Shown here piece after piece: positions 47,506 through 59,127 of a stretch of 64,000 bases of DNA. The stretch is taken from contig NW_026262679.1 in the NCBI RefSeq assembly GCF_021869535.1, positions 84,317,143-84,381,142 on the forward strand. Direction: 5' to 3'. The position numbers and the translations under genes were made by a program. Below the pieces are notes generated by a model. It worked only from the letters and a program-made list of their open reading frames with translations, had not been told where the DNA came from and searched no databases. The DNA comes from Mytilus californianus. Taxonomy: Eukaryota > Mollusca > Bivalvia > Mytilida > Mytilidae. Within the stretch, counting starts at the first letter, position 1. Each line of letters starts with the position of its first letter.

Positions 47506-48879
47506 GGTTATATCACATTATTTAATCATTACTAAAACTCACAGTATGACGGTTGTTAAAAAATTAAAACAAAAATACCGAATTCCAGGGTAAATTCAGA
47601 AAGGCGAAGTACATAAAAACTCACAAAAACAAAGGTTATTAACCAACGGAACGAGTGAAAAACAAATACTTTAAGATTCTAACACAATTCTTAATTATTT
47701 ATAAGCATATATATGATCAAAGTAAAACTCTCAAAAATAGCTCATAACTGCATTTTAATGGATTTTTGGAAAATATTTCTAATAAATAAAAGGGAGAACA
47801 TTCTTACCCAAATCCAAAATTTGATCGAAAGCTTTTATATTGTGTTGAAGACACAACTTTGACTTCGAGATTGCGAACAGCAATTAAAGGCAATTTAGTT
47901 GTTGGTGTAAATCCGTGTACGGATTTCATATCATGAATTAATTAATCATGTATTTCTGTTCCATTCCTGACACTATAACAGAATGAAAGGAATGTCTTAA
48001 TATGAGTATTTTGTACAAAATATACAAAAATACGCATGAAATGATCAATAATAAAAATATTATTGATTTTGAATACACGATAAATCCAAGAAAAGAAAAT
48101 ATTTATTTTTACTTGAAAGACAAAGAAAACATTCTCTATTTGAACAATCGTTCTAAAAACCTGAATGTGTGCAATTATTATATGTAACAATTATGTAAAA
48201 TAGCCTATAAAAGAAATGTTTACATGCATAGTATTGTATTGTATTGTCGTCGCACCCGGTCTCGCTCAATTTGGAGTTCATACGATTCAATCAGTTTTTG
48301 TTTCTTACGTGATTTGTATCATCTTAATCGAGTTACACGTATTCGTTTTTATAGATAGTACCAAGGAAACTAAACATAAGGAAATAAGGTTTCTAATTTG
48401 AACTAAATACTTCTTATGATTAACATTGTCTATAGTTCAAAGGTTCTGTTGAAAATATAATTATTTTATATTCAATAGATCCTCTGAAACATTTTTTTCC
48501 CCGTTTTCTCTCAGAAAATTAGAAACTTACCACCAAGCGAACATTTAACATAGAAAATCACAATGTTGGCCTAATTTATTATGTGTTCGAGTAAACAAAC
48601 AAGTAAATGTCAATATCTTTTTTTAACAAGCAGCATTATTTGATCTTTATTTAGACTTTTAACTGAAGGATAAACAGTGATTTCACATCCATCTGAAACC
48701 GGCAATTCCTAAATAATTTGTTTGTTTTTATAGTGATTAAGATGATAACACAATTTTGACTGCTGTACACCTATTTTTGACATTTTTACCTACTGTGTCT
48801 GTTTGTTTTGTTCACGCATCGTTGTCAATATAATGGAATTTGATGCGACCGTCATACAAGTGAGAGATTTAGCTAGCTA

Positions 48880-49060
48880 TAAAACCAGGTTCAATCCACC
48901 ATTTTCTACATAAGAAAATGCCTTTACCAAGTCAGGAATATGACAGTTGTTATCCATTCGTTTGATGTGTTTGAGCTTTTGATTTTGCCATTTGATTAGG
49001 GACTTTCCTTTTTGACTTTTCCTCGGAGTTCAGTATTTTTGTGATTTTATTTTGTCCGTT
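48880..49060 (+). repeat. ACCAGGTTTAATCCACCATT family
   Basis: AACCAGGTTCAATCCACCAT, ACCAAGTCAGGAATATGACA and GGAGTTCAGTATTTTTGTGA. An inverted counterpart is at 49680-49860. Confidence 0.6.
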
Positions 49061-49679
49061 TTTTTCTTATCAGTTGAGCTATCAGAACGTCAAAAATATA
49101 TGGAATTTCTCTACGTCATTACACACATTACACAATTGGTTATTAATTACATTTTATTGTATTTTAAGTATGAGGACTGAAGCAAAGGATGATTAAGGGA
49201 AGTACTATTTCCTGTATGAATAAATACCAGTTCTATAGAATAAGATACCTGTTCAATAGTCATCGGATTATTTTTCTAAATAAAAAATGAAACAATCATT
49301 AACACATGAGCTGTGTCGGATAGAAATCGAACTTATGCAAATCAATATTAATACACCTGTTAACTTATGTAGGGTTGAAAAAATCTGAATGCAAAGTCTG
49401 TAACTGTTTAAAAATTGAGTTGATATAAAAACCAAACAAAACAGACCCAAATTTATCTTTTATTTCGTATTTGAAGGTTCCAAAATCAAGCAAAGTCTTA
49501 TACATGTACATGTATACGTGCACTTGCATAAGGTCGATTTCTATCCGACGCTGCTCACATAATAAAAACGCCTCCTGTCGTTGAAGATTTTCAGGATTTT
49601 ATTGATCTCTTACATAGCATTCGCTAATACAAGTTGCCAATTCAACATATATTATAAAAAAAAGTAAAATAACAAAAAT

Positions 49680-49860
49680 AACGAGCTCCAAGGAAAATTC
49701 AAAACGGAAAGTCCCTTATCAAATGGTAAAATCAAAAGTTCAAACACATCAAACGAATGGAAAACACCTGTCATCTTCCTGACTGGGTACAGACATTTTC
49801 TTATGTAGAAAATGGTGGATTAAACCTGCTTGTATAGCTAGCTAAACCTCTCACTTGTAA
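49680..49860 (-). repeat. ACCAGGTTTAATCCACCATT family, inverted
   Basis: AAAATGGTGGATTAAACCTG and TAGCTAGCTAAACCTCTCAC. With 48880 it forms an inverted pair ~620 bp apart. Confidence 0.6.
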
Positions 49861-49869
49861 ATATTACAA

Positions 49870-51310
49870 TGCCAATGAAGATACAGTGGTTGAATACGCA
49901 CATAAATCATCTTAAATTTCAACTAATGTTTATAATATTGGTAATATGTCTTCAAGTCACTTATCTTTATAACAATGTTAACGGAAACAAAAAGAGTTAA
50001 TAATTGAAATTATCACGTACTAAACAGAATCTCACGGGAAAAGCAATAATAATTTATCTGTCTTGAGACTAAATTCTAAAGGATAGAGGCATTGTACAGC
50101 TTTACATTAAATATGTTGTGTTTTTTTCAGACAATTTGCGAAATGATTCGAACTAGTAATGCATGTTGTTCTTAATTTGGTGAAAACTCCATGCTTACAT
50201 ATATAAAAAAACGAAATTCGTTTTCATTAAAACTTGTGATACACAATGTTTAAAAAAATCTCCAGTTTCAATGTAAAATTTCATGTTTGACATCTGATAT
50301 ATTGACTATAAACAAGCCATTTCTTTTTTTTTAAATTCACTAATCACTTTTCTAAATGAAAGCCATTTTTCAAAAAAGAAAACAAAGACGTAAGTTCAAT
50401 TTCACTGTGCCATTTTTGAAAAATTGATCGCACATGATTTGTATGTAAAAATAATAATATCTGTATTTTTCAAAACATGTTAATCATTCCATTTAAAACT
50501 CAAACCCATACTATCTAAAACTGATTCATACATTCAATCCATTTTGGATTACATATTTCAGATTTATGTAGCGCATACAATAACTCATACATAATACTAG
50601 ACAGCTTTGTGTTTTTTATGTCACCAGGTGGAATAAGGCTGAAACAGGCTTTGAGTGAAACGAATCCGGAACGTTTATTAAATATAACATAGACGGCAAT
50701 GACAGATCTGAAATATAAAGATATGGACAAAAAATAGAACTTTACAAATAAATGGATATGAAAATATAATTTTGTAGCAAATAATGTATATTATGTTTAA
50801 CTACACAATTGCAATTATATGATGATAATGCGAAATACAGTTAAATGACAACTTTAAATGTAAACAATTGTTAATCAATGCAAATCAAAATTATTAACTA
50901 AAGTAAGTTTGTTATACGACTCAATAAAATGATTTACAACATAGAAATTTAATGAAAGCTAAATAAGAAAATATAAAAAATGAAATACAATTAGTAGCAT
51001 CAGTGAAACTAAATAAAATACTTCAAACAAAATCTTTTAACCGTAGATTTTTTGGAATTTTAAATTTGAAAAACCTTGAAATCATAGAAACCTTCTACTG
51101 CTTGCTACGGCTCATAATGTTGTTTCTAGTCTGACTCATTTCGCATTGACAATATATACAAACATCACAATATATGTAATCGAAAAACAAGGTCAAACTA
51201 GCCAGAACCTGATAAAAAAAAACTATTCAGAAAAGTAGTTTGTACAATAACCAGTAGTGAGTAAAAATCAACTAGCCTACATTGAGATTTAAAATTCACT
51301 GAACCATGTA
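49870..51310. other. Gene-free AT-rich sequence
   Basis: Nothing recognised before the 1.06-kb direct repeat. Confidence 0.5.
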
Positions 51311-51315
51311 TATGT

Positions 51316-52375
51316 AAGAGAATCATAATCCCTTTCTTCATGATTAAGTACGAGCGTTAGCAAGTACTTATCATGAAGTAAGGGATTATCATTCTCTTTC
51401 AAACTTAGAAATTTTGTAAAGTGCTCAAGGCTCAAATGATATCTTAATTGGTTGTATATAAGAATTAGTTTCATTGTCAGTGCAATGTTTATAATTAATG
51501 CATGACTTCCTTTTTAGGCATTTCATTTATGGATTAGTTTTAGTGATGTAAGGACTTTCTTATCATTTGGGAAATATTTAAAAAATAAATGCGTTATAGA
51601 TACTACAACAGAACAAAGAAAATGTAGGAATTGTATATGTTTCCTGAATGTGAGTATGAATGTAAATTATGTAATATTTTAGTGAGGAATTATCTTTTTT
51701 TTTAATTAACAGTTTAAATCAATTGATACATTTGAGTTACAACTAAATTTTATTTAACAGCCACAGCTAATATTTTGGAACGGCTTTTTACATCAAATAT
51801 TATTTCATTATGTCAGGGAAATGTTCAAATAAAATGCCTTTAAAAGTTTTTAATATGTTCAAGACTTAAATTAAATTAAATTCCTGTTCTCTTTTTATCT
51901 TAGCGGAACATTGAAAATAACTATTCTTCCCAACCGCTGATCCAGTGATCAAAATTTTGGAAAGCTAAAGATTAAAGTTTTTTTTTTATTTTAAAGCTTA
52001 TTTTCTTTTTTGCAAATGCTTTGATATTGTTTAATTATTTAGTAATTTGAAGTTATTAATATTTTCATATTAACATTCACGGTACCAATTTAACTGCACA
52101 GTAAACTTCAACTTATTTTGAGTTTTTGTTTGTTTCACAATTCAACTTTTAGTCAGTTTCAATCACTGTGTGATAAATCCTTTCAATCTGGTAAATGTGC
52201 TTCGGGGCAGTTGTAACTCATTTATAGAAACTCTTTGTTTTGAACTGTAAATAGACCCAAATAATAGGATAATCCCTTATTGAGAACATGATTTACATTC
52301 ATTCTTCACAATTAAGAGACATCAAATCCTACAATTTCTTTGGTCGAGAGCACTTAGCTATATTCTAAGTTTATG
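51316..52375 (+). repeat. 1.06-kb direct repeat, copy 1
   Basis: It opens with a near-perfect palindrome (51316-51398; arms ~35 bp around GAGCGTTAGCA) and continues with sequence repeated in order by 52376-53425. Shared landmarks: AAAGTGCTCAAGGCTCAAAT, TTAACAGTT, CGCTGATC, CTTCGGGGCAGTTGTAACTC, TTGGTCGAGAGCAC. No coding potential. Confidence 0.85.
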
Positions 52376-53425
52376 TTAGAGTATGATAATCCCTTTCTTC
52401 ATGATTAAGGACGAGCGTTAGCGAGTACCTATCATGAAGTAAGAGATTATCATTCTCTTACAAACTTAGAATATTGTAAAGTGCTCAAGGCTCAAATGAT
52501 CTCTTGATTGGTTGTATTCAAGAATTAGTTTCATTGTCAGTGCAATGTTTATAATTGATGCATGACTTTTTCGGCATGTCATTTATGGATTGGTTTTAGT
52601 GATGTATTGACTTTCTTATTATTTGGGAAATATTTAAAAAAAAATATGCATTATAGATATTACCTGACACAGCAGTACAAAGAAAAGGTAGGAATTGTAT
52701 ATGTTTCCTGATTGTGAGTATGAATGTAAACCATGTAATATTTCATTGAGGAATCATCCTTTTTTATTTACAGTTAAAATCAATTAATACATTTGAGTTA
52801 CAACTAAATTTTATTTCACAGCCAATATTTTGGTCTGGCTTTTTACATCAAATACTATTTCAAAATGTCAGGAAAATGTTCAATTAAATGCCTTTAAAAG
52901 TTTTTAATATGTTCAAAACTTAAGTTAAATTCCTGTTCTGTTTTTATTTTATAGGAATATTGGAAATAATTATTCTTCCCAACCGCTGATCAAGTAATCA
53001 AAGTAATGAAAAGCTAAAGATTTAGGTCATTTTATATTTAACTTAAAGCTTTGTTTTTTCCTTTTTGCATTGCTTTGATATTGTTTGTTTTTTTTAGTAA
53101 TTTGAAGTTATTAATATTTTCATAATAACATTCACGGTACCAATTTTACTGCACCAGTAAACTTATTTTGAGTTTCTTGTTTGTTTCACAATTCAACTTT
53201 TAGTCAGTTTCAATCAGTGTGTGATAAATCCTTTCAATCTGATAAATGTGCTTCGGGGCAGTTGTAACTCATTTATAGAAACTCTTTGTTTTGAACTGTA
53301 AATAGACCAAAATAGTAGGGTATTCCCTTACTAAGAACATGATTTACATTCATTCTTCACAATTAAGATGCATCAAATCCTATAATTTCATTGGTCGAGA
53401 GCACCTTGCTATATTCTAAATATAT
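52376..53425 (+). repeat. 1.06-kb direct repeat, copy 2
   Basis: Tandem copy of 51316-52375 with roughly one difference per ten bases by eye. It opens with the same palindrome (52377-52459: CCCTTTCTTCATGATTAAGG ... TATCATGAAGTAAGAGATT). Confidence 0.85.
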
Positions 53426-53429
53426 ATAC

Positions 53430-55290
53430 AATATTAGATTAATGTGAGAAAAATTACAATGTTTTTATATGAGGCATAGAAACTGAGGAAAGCCGAGGTT
53501 TACCGAGGCCTTCAACTGTTTCGTGCTGAATACAAAAATATAAAGGTTTCTGACAATGAACTATTATTGATTAATACTGCACCTAAAAATGGCTATAAAT
53601 ATAGTTATGAAAATCTTTATACAAAAATAAAACGCATTTTCATCCCTAAACGAGCCCCAAATTGTGAAAAAAGTGACGTGACATAAAATCAACATTGCAT
53701 GAACTATCACTTTCTTACTTTATTTGGTAGATTACGACAACAGGAAGTGTTCTAGCTGCAGAATAAAATAAAAATATTGCAAGATCAGTACAATGAGGGT
53801 TAAATAATGACAAGTAAAATACAAAGTTGGGGATATTATGTAATAGAAGTATTATGCATAAATCAACTTGTCAACATTTAATAAAAATCACGACTTAAAT
53901 TGAACAGTGGTAATTCTAAATGGATTTCGAATGGAAACCTATCAGTATCGCTATACGTCATACAATTTTGTGAACATGATCCTGTCGTCTATAACTTTTT
54001 TTTAAGATAAAGGTTTTCCATATGTTTTTGAAACTCCTTACTTAACATTTAGAGAAAATGAAAGGATATGGAGTCAATGTACATGGGACAAAATCGCACA
54101 CAATACATAGAAAACATAGAAAATTATTAATGAACAGGGCTTTTATTCCTGTTCTTCATCTTGACAGTTGATGAAGAGTCTTCAACAATGAACGAATCAT
54201 ATACATTTTATATATTGTTGAAAATTTTGAATATCTGCATTGTCTTGAATTACAGTCATTATTAAATATTTTAATTTAGAAAAGACACAATTCGCCCTAA
54301 TATCTTCATATTTTGACACTCTCTAAATTAAATCTTGAGAGCCGTAATTCATAAAATATTGTTCAAATAAACTATTGCAAAACCATCCAACTTCATTTTA
54401 AAAAAAGTACCGGTCAAAAAACCCTTTTCAGGAGTTATATTCACAATTTAAAGTAAACAGGCGGTAGTCGGACATAAAAGGACGGTAGGCAATATATCAG
54501 GAGACTATGGCTACAAATAGAACCATTTTATTTGTTACTGTCACGTCAATGTCGTGAGGTATTCTAAAATAGAAGGAAGTACAAAAATGTATTAAATTGG
54601 CGAGAGCATAAAGATCAAAAGAAGGGATCGATTGTAAGCAAAATTATATATATCGACTTAAATTTATGCATGATTAAAATGAATATGAATTTTATTAATA
54701 ATACGTGATATTTGTCCAAATGTCAAAACCATGCTAACGTAGTTACAAGAGAGTATTCGATTAAGCTGATTATACTTCATTGGCCTATAAAACTATTTCA
54801 AATATTAATCAAGGAAATATTCAGTGTTAGAGTCAAATATCGCAGTATTATAAAACACGCCCTGTTTAAAAATAATTATTCATAAGAAAGCAGTAAATGG
54901 GCATCAGAATACTTAATAACGTATGTTAAGAAGATTCAGCATTGATGTAAAAGCTTGAAAGATCATACCTTCTCACTCACATAATCAATATATAGATAAT
55001 GCATGATATTTATATAAGAGAGTCTAATAAGTATGGTTTCCACTCTCGATATGACTTTGCTTCGTTTAGATGCTCATCATTTAGGAGTTATGGATTTTTT
55101 AAACTTATTAAGAAGTGACAAAATAATCATGCTTTGTTCTATGTGACATTAACACGAATGATGTTCTTGTGTTTCTTTTTTAGCTTCATTGCCTTGAAGA
55201 GATGTTGAATAATAAATATTGGACAACTTTATGAAAATAAATCTTGGTACTGGGCGAAACATGTTCTTAGTAAAGATTTCCAAACACTGA
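53430..55290. other. Upstream region of the opsin gene
   Basis: Largely free of recognised repeats, unlike the rest of the window. It should hold the promoter, the 5' untranslated region and, if one exists, an upstream exon encoding the missing N-terminus. I could not identify such an exon with confidence. Confidence 0.45.
55011..55017 (+). promoter_or_regulatory. TATA-like box upstream of the opsin
   Basis: TATATAA sits 280 bp upstream of the predicted start codon in sequence without recognised repeats. Such strings are common in AT-rich DNA, so this is only a candidate. If it is used, transcription would start near 55040 and give a ~255-nt leader in this exon. Confidence 0.15.
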
Positions 55291-55296
55291 TGCATT

Positions 55297-55878
55297 ATGA
55301 ATGCCATATTTTATTGCATAGCTTTTGTCATGTTTTTTGTGACGTTCATTGGGTGCTCCGTGAATGGTGCTATAGTGTATGTAGTTTTAGTCAATAAACA
55401 TCTCCAAAATGTGAACAATACATTTGTAGTATCGATGTGCATTAATGGATTTCTGATATCAAGTTTTGGCACAATATTTACTGCAGCAACGAGTGTTAGA
55501 GGAGAATGGATTTTTGGAGAATCTGTTTGCCAAATGCATTCTTTTATAGTATTCTTCCTAGGTCTTGCAATAATCGCTACTTTGACAAGTATGGCTATAG
55601 AGAAATATATTGTCATCAAAAAGGAATCAAGAAACGTGGTGACAAAAAGAGTTTGCCTGTACATATTGCTTGTATGCCATGTGTATGGGTTTGTGATCTC
55701 TTCTATGCCCTTCCTTGGGTGGAACAGGTATCAGCTTGAAGGATTCAATATAACATGTTCGTTGAAAATGGACGGTCAAGACGCTAATTCATCATCGTTC
55801 ATTATTTTTATGCTGATAGTAGGATTGATCTGTCCGTTATGCGTTATGATAACCGTATACTCGAAAATCATCGTCACG
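55297..55878 (+). CDS. Opsin coding exon 1 (TM1-TM5)
   Basis: Residues 1-194. The exon ends at ACG followed by the donor GTAAGT, in phase 0. The ATG at 55297 is chosen because an in-frame TGA at 55288 blocks extension and no AG acceptor lies between them. It leaves almost no extracellular N-terminus: N23 already aligns with N1.50 (bovine N55). Contents in order: TM1, ICL1, TM2 (MCINGF), a long ECL1, C78, TM3 ending in E102-K103-Y104, TM4, ECL2 with E148, N-glycosylation motif N151-I-T and C154, and TM5 with P180. From C78 to Y104 the spacing matches bovine rhodopsin residue for residue. A possible alternative acceptor (TATTTTATTGCATAG) ends at 55321 and would allow an upstream exon. Confidence 0.9.
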
Positions 55879-58800
55879 GTAAGTCATACTGCATTTTTAA
55901 AAATTATTATTACTTTATTTTTTAGCAGCGATCCTTTATTATTGCAGATTTTGTTAACTTTTATCATTGTGTTTCATGATTGTAAATGGTGTGTTATAAT
56001 ATTACTATCACAATTTTTTAAAAACTTTTTTGTGTAATTAAAAGCATTAAATTATTGAATTTACAGTGTATTGTAAACACACTGTATAGTTTAACAAGTT
56101 AATGTTTTAACTTGCCAACTTTTCACAAATATATGATAATTGTTGTTAAATAATTCTTATGTGCGTTAAAAATGAGGTAAATTCGACCAAAAAAGTATAT
56201 CCTTTTTTTAATCCTAGGTTAGAAAATTGTATTAAACATTCGTTCTTTTATATTAAATTATGACCAGCACAGTACTAAACACAATAGACTGTACTCAAGT
56301 CACAGGACTTATTGCATAAATTTGATTTTTTCCCCAATAAAATTAATGTGTATTCAGGTATAGACGTATAACTGGAAGAATTTAAATTGGGAAAAATTAA
56401 AGGTGAGGAGAGTCGCATGTCGCTGTGACTTCCGGTCAGAATGGGTACGTTACATCCGATCCCTCGTGTAAAGACAGAGTTTCGCTCTCTTCACGTTACG
56501 AACCCTTGCAACAACTATTCAATGGGCCCGTAGGTGGTCTGTTGCAGGCTAAATTTCGGTCCCTATCTAATTTACCCTCATTTTCCAGTGGCATTCACAA
56601 TTGCCCACCTTTATCCAGGTGAACTTTCTACTGTCCGACCCACCGATTGTTTGAATTGTTAATTTGTTGTCGTCCTGAACTTGCATAAATATTTGCACGG
56701 ACGTAAAGTAAACAACAATCAATCAATAAGAGTTTAGACTAATGAGTAATTTCACATGATCTGTTTCAAGGATTTTGTCTGGGTGTGAAAACTAATTACG
56801 GTGACATAATGCTACCAATACAATAACAGCCTAAATCTGTTCCTATTTAAACCACACAATATCAATTAAAAAAGTAGAAAATGAATAAAACAGTAGAAAA
56901 TGAATAAAACAGTAGAAAATGAATAAAACAGAAAACGATCAAAACCGTAGAAAACGAATAAAACAGTGGACATTGATTATAACAGCAAAAAATAAATAAA
57001 ACAGTAGAAGATGAACAAAACAGTAGAAATTAATAAAACAACCAACAGAAAGTGAATAAAACTATAGAAAACGAATAGAACAGTGGAACATGAATCAAAC
57101 AGCAGAAAAATGAATAAAACAGTAGAAAATGATTTAAACAGCAAAATACGAATACAACAGCAGAAAATGAATAAAACAGTAGAAAATGAATAAAACTGTA
57201 GAAAATGAATAAAACAGCAGAAAACAAATAAAACAGTAGAAAATTAATAAAACTGAATAAAACAGTAGAAAATGAATAAAACTGTAGAAAATGAATAAAA
57301 CAGAATAACAGAGTAGAGATGAATAAAACAGTACAGAAAACACACTAGCAGGATCATTTAACAAAAGTCTTATTTTTTGATAAAAATTATAAATGAATAA
57401 TCAATAAGACAAACCAGTAATTATTTGCAATTCCCCAGTTTTGTTTTAATGTCCAATTTTAAATTATGTTCGTCACGTGCTGCGAACTGATCTATCGTTA
57501 TTGAACACACATCGCTTGAGAACACAACAGTAAACATATTAACCATACTATTCTTGTATTCCAAATAGTAACATTCTAGTTTTCCTTCTGATTTACCTTA
57601 CCTTCTCAAATCATCTAACGGTTTAAATATAACCGTGACATCTTATTTGGAGAATTTGTGAGTTTTGAATTGCCATTCATATATAGTGTTCTTGATTAAA
57701 CATCATACCCAATTTATTTCGTTACAAGGGGATAATTGTGCATTGAGTTTAAAAAAGAGGTTTATAATAAAGCGTGTACGAGGACGGATCGGTGATCATT
57801 AAAAACATTAATAAACATATAGATAAAACAATTGATGAATATGTAAAAAATTACAAACTTTTTCAAACCATGATATAATTGTGACGTCGTCTTTGAAAGG
57901 TTAGAGGTTTCTGATCCATATGATAATTACCGAAGCTACTAATTATACAGTCATAAAACCGATAGAATTAAAAATGATATCATGTGATACATAAACTATG
58001 ATATACAAGTGATACCTATCTTACCCAGATTAGGTTCAGATGCATTTTCATAAGCATTTGAAGAAAAATAAAAAACAAAATAGTGTAATTTACAATCAGC
58101 AATTAATGTTGTTATTAAAAGCCGGAAAATACATGTATCTATTTCTTTTATTTTTGCAGATGAAAGAAAAACGGAAATCAACGAACTTTAACACATACAG
58201 CTGTCAGCGAAAGACAATATTAAAGAGAGAAATGAGAGTTACAAAGACAATCTTGTTCATGATAGGTAATATTGACACATTTCCTTTTAGTTCTCATATA
58301 CATTATGATCAACAGTGTATGTACAAACCTTATTTGACAAACCAAGCTAATACGAAAGAACAAACCTGCCTTGATTTGACTAATCTCGCGTTGTGACAAC
58401 CTCTTACTTTGCTTCCAAAAACATTTTCATATATTAATATCATCAAAATACTTTCTGTATCTGTCATCACACTTTAGTATCTTCGTTGGACTCCTTTTTT
58501 AGTAGACATGACACTTCAATCATCAATATATCTGAACGTGAAAAAAAAAAAGAACTTCGTCAGCGGCTTTATTTTAATGGCCTGTTTTTATATAGTCACT
58601 AAAATATTTTAGAGCACACATATATTCTGGTTTGTGGTTCTAGTTATTCAAAAAAAAAAAAAAAAAAATACAAACGATACATTAAAAACAAAATAAATGC
58701 ATAGTATCCAGAGATATTACATGGATTTTTTTTTTAAATTTCAGGTGCTTTCAGTTTAGCATGGTCGCCATATGCCATTCATTGTGTTGTATCGATGCTC

Positions 58801-59127
58801 GGTATTACAAAAGGAATGTCTCCTTTTGTAGCAACTATTCCAGCTTTGATCGCAAAATCGTCAGTAATTTATCATCCTTTTATTTATGTGTTTAAAAACA
58901 GACCACTGAAGACTGTGCTTCTAAAAACACTTCACTGCTCAGCCAAAAACAAAAAACATGTTCGTGGAGTTCACTGTACCTTGCCATTACAGGAATTCAA
59001 TGGGTCAAGTTTGAATCGAAGAGGTCCAACAGTAACATTTACAATGGACGAAGAAGCAGACTTTTCGTTAATAGCACCAAATAATAATGTTGAAAATATT
59101 GAACGTGTTTATGAATTTCCGTCGTAG
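55297..59127 (+). CDS. Opsin (retinal-binding seven-transmembrane receptor), 3 coding exons
   Basis: Joining 55297-55878, 58160-58265 and 58745-59127 gives one open frame of 356 residues. Seven hydrophobic segments lie at about residues 3-28, 40-64, 76-100, 117-140, 168-193, 222-248 and 256-280. Opsin hallmarks: K267 in PALIAKSSVIYHPFIY is the Schiff-base lysine (bovine K296); C78 and C154 are the conserved disulfide pair; E148 matches bovine E181; W236 and P238 are the TM6 switch. C294 after helix 8 could be palmitoylated. ECL2 (GWNRYQLEG...TC) resembles ciliary/TMT-type and xenopsin opsins, but the subclass is undecided. Several class A signature residues are changed: D2.50 is Gly51, R3.50 is Lys103, W4.50 is His128 and N7.49 is His273; bovine position 113 is His81. 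The frame and both splice sites are intact, so I read it as a living gene. Expected role: a membrane photopigment or retinal photoisomerase. Coupling to a G protein cannot be assumed. Confidence 0.92.
56404..56731 (+). mobile_element. SINE-like element with AATC tail in opsin intron 1
   Basis: Its 3' end (GTCGTCCTGAACTTGCATAA ... ACAATCAATCAAT) matches the 35111 fragment. The more GC-rich body (56410-56640) is unlike the flanking sequence. A target duplication is not evident. Confidence 0.6.
56871..57345 (+). repeat. ~18-bp minisatellite in opsin intron 1
   Basis: About 25 imperfect copies of GTAGAAAATGAATAAAACA. The antisense frames through it (Phe/Ser/Tyr-rich) are not genes. Confidence 0.85.
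58160..58265 (+). CDS. Opsin coding exon 2 (ICL3 to start of TM6)
   Basis: Acceptor TTTTTGCAG ends at 58159 and the donor after GATAG is GTAATA. The 106 nt encode residues 195-229 plus the first base of Gly230 (phase 1). The peptide is a basic cytoplasmic loop (MKEKRKSTNF..., KTILKREMRVTK) running into TM6 (TILFMIG). E218 aligns with bovine E247, the usual ionic-lock partner of R3.50, so the acidic partner remains although R3.50 is Lys103. The loop is about six residues longer than in bovine rhodopsin. Confidence 0.9.
58266..58744 (+). other. Opsin intron 2 (479 bp, phase 1)
   Basis: It begins GTAATA and ends AAATTTCAG after a T-rich tract. It interrupts TM6 inside Gly230. It contains a poly-A run near 58651 and is otherwise plain AT-rich sequence. 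Confidence 0.85.
58745..59127 (+). CDS. Opsin coding exon 3 (TM6, TM7, C-terminal tail)
   Basis: The exon follows the acceptor AAATTTCAG ending at 58744 and runs to TAG at 59125-59127. It completes TM6 (AFSLAWSPYAIH), ECL3 (GITKGMSPF) and TM7 with the retinal lysine K267 and the HPFIY motif (usually NPxxY), then helix 8 (VFKNRPLKTVLLKTL). The cytoplasmic tail is about 65 residues, with Cys294 and Cys307, several Ser/Thr that could be arrestin-kinase targets, and an acidic stretch (MDEEADF). The protein ends in EFPS. Gly230 is split across the intron. This exon alone identifies the protein as an opsin. Confidence 0.93.

Larger units (their letters stand above)
55879..58159 (+). other. Opsin intron 1 (2281 bp, phase 0)
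   Basis: It begins GTAAGT and ends TTTTTGCAG. It interrupts the gene just after TM5, near bovine residue 229, close to but not at the rhodopsin intron site I recall near residue 232. It carries an AATC-tailed SINE-like element (56404-56731) and a minisatellite (56871-57345). I see no other exon-like sequence in it. Confidence 0.85.

Noticed and set aside
54506-54560. ATG followed by MATNRT-like peptide and a GTGAGG donor as an upstream opsin exon
   Set aside because: The donor would leave phase 2, which does not match the phase-1 acceptor at 55321, and the peptide has no family support.
57030-57364. Phe/Tyr/Ser-rich antisense frames in opsin intron 1
   Set aside because: Translations of the 18-bp minisatellite.
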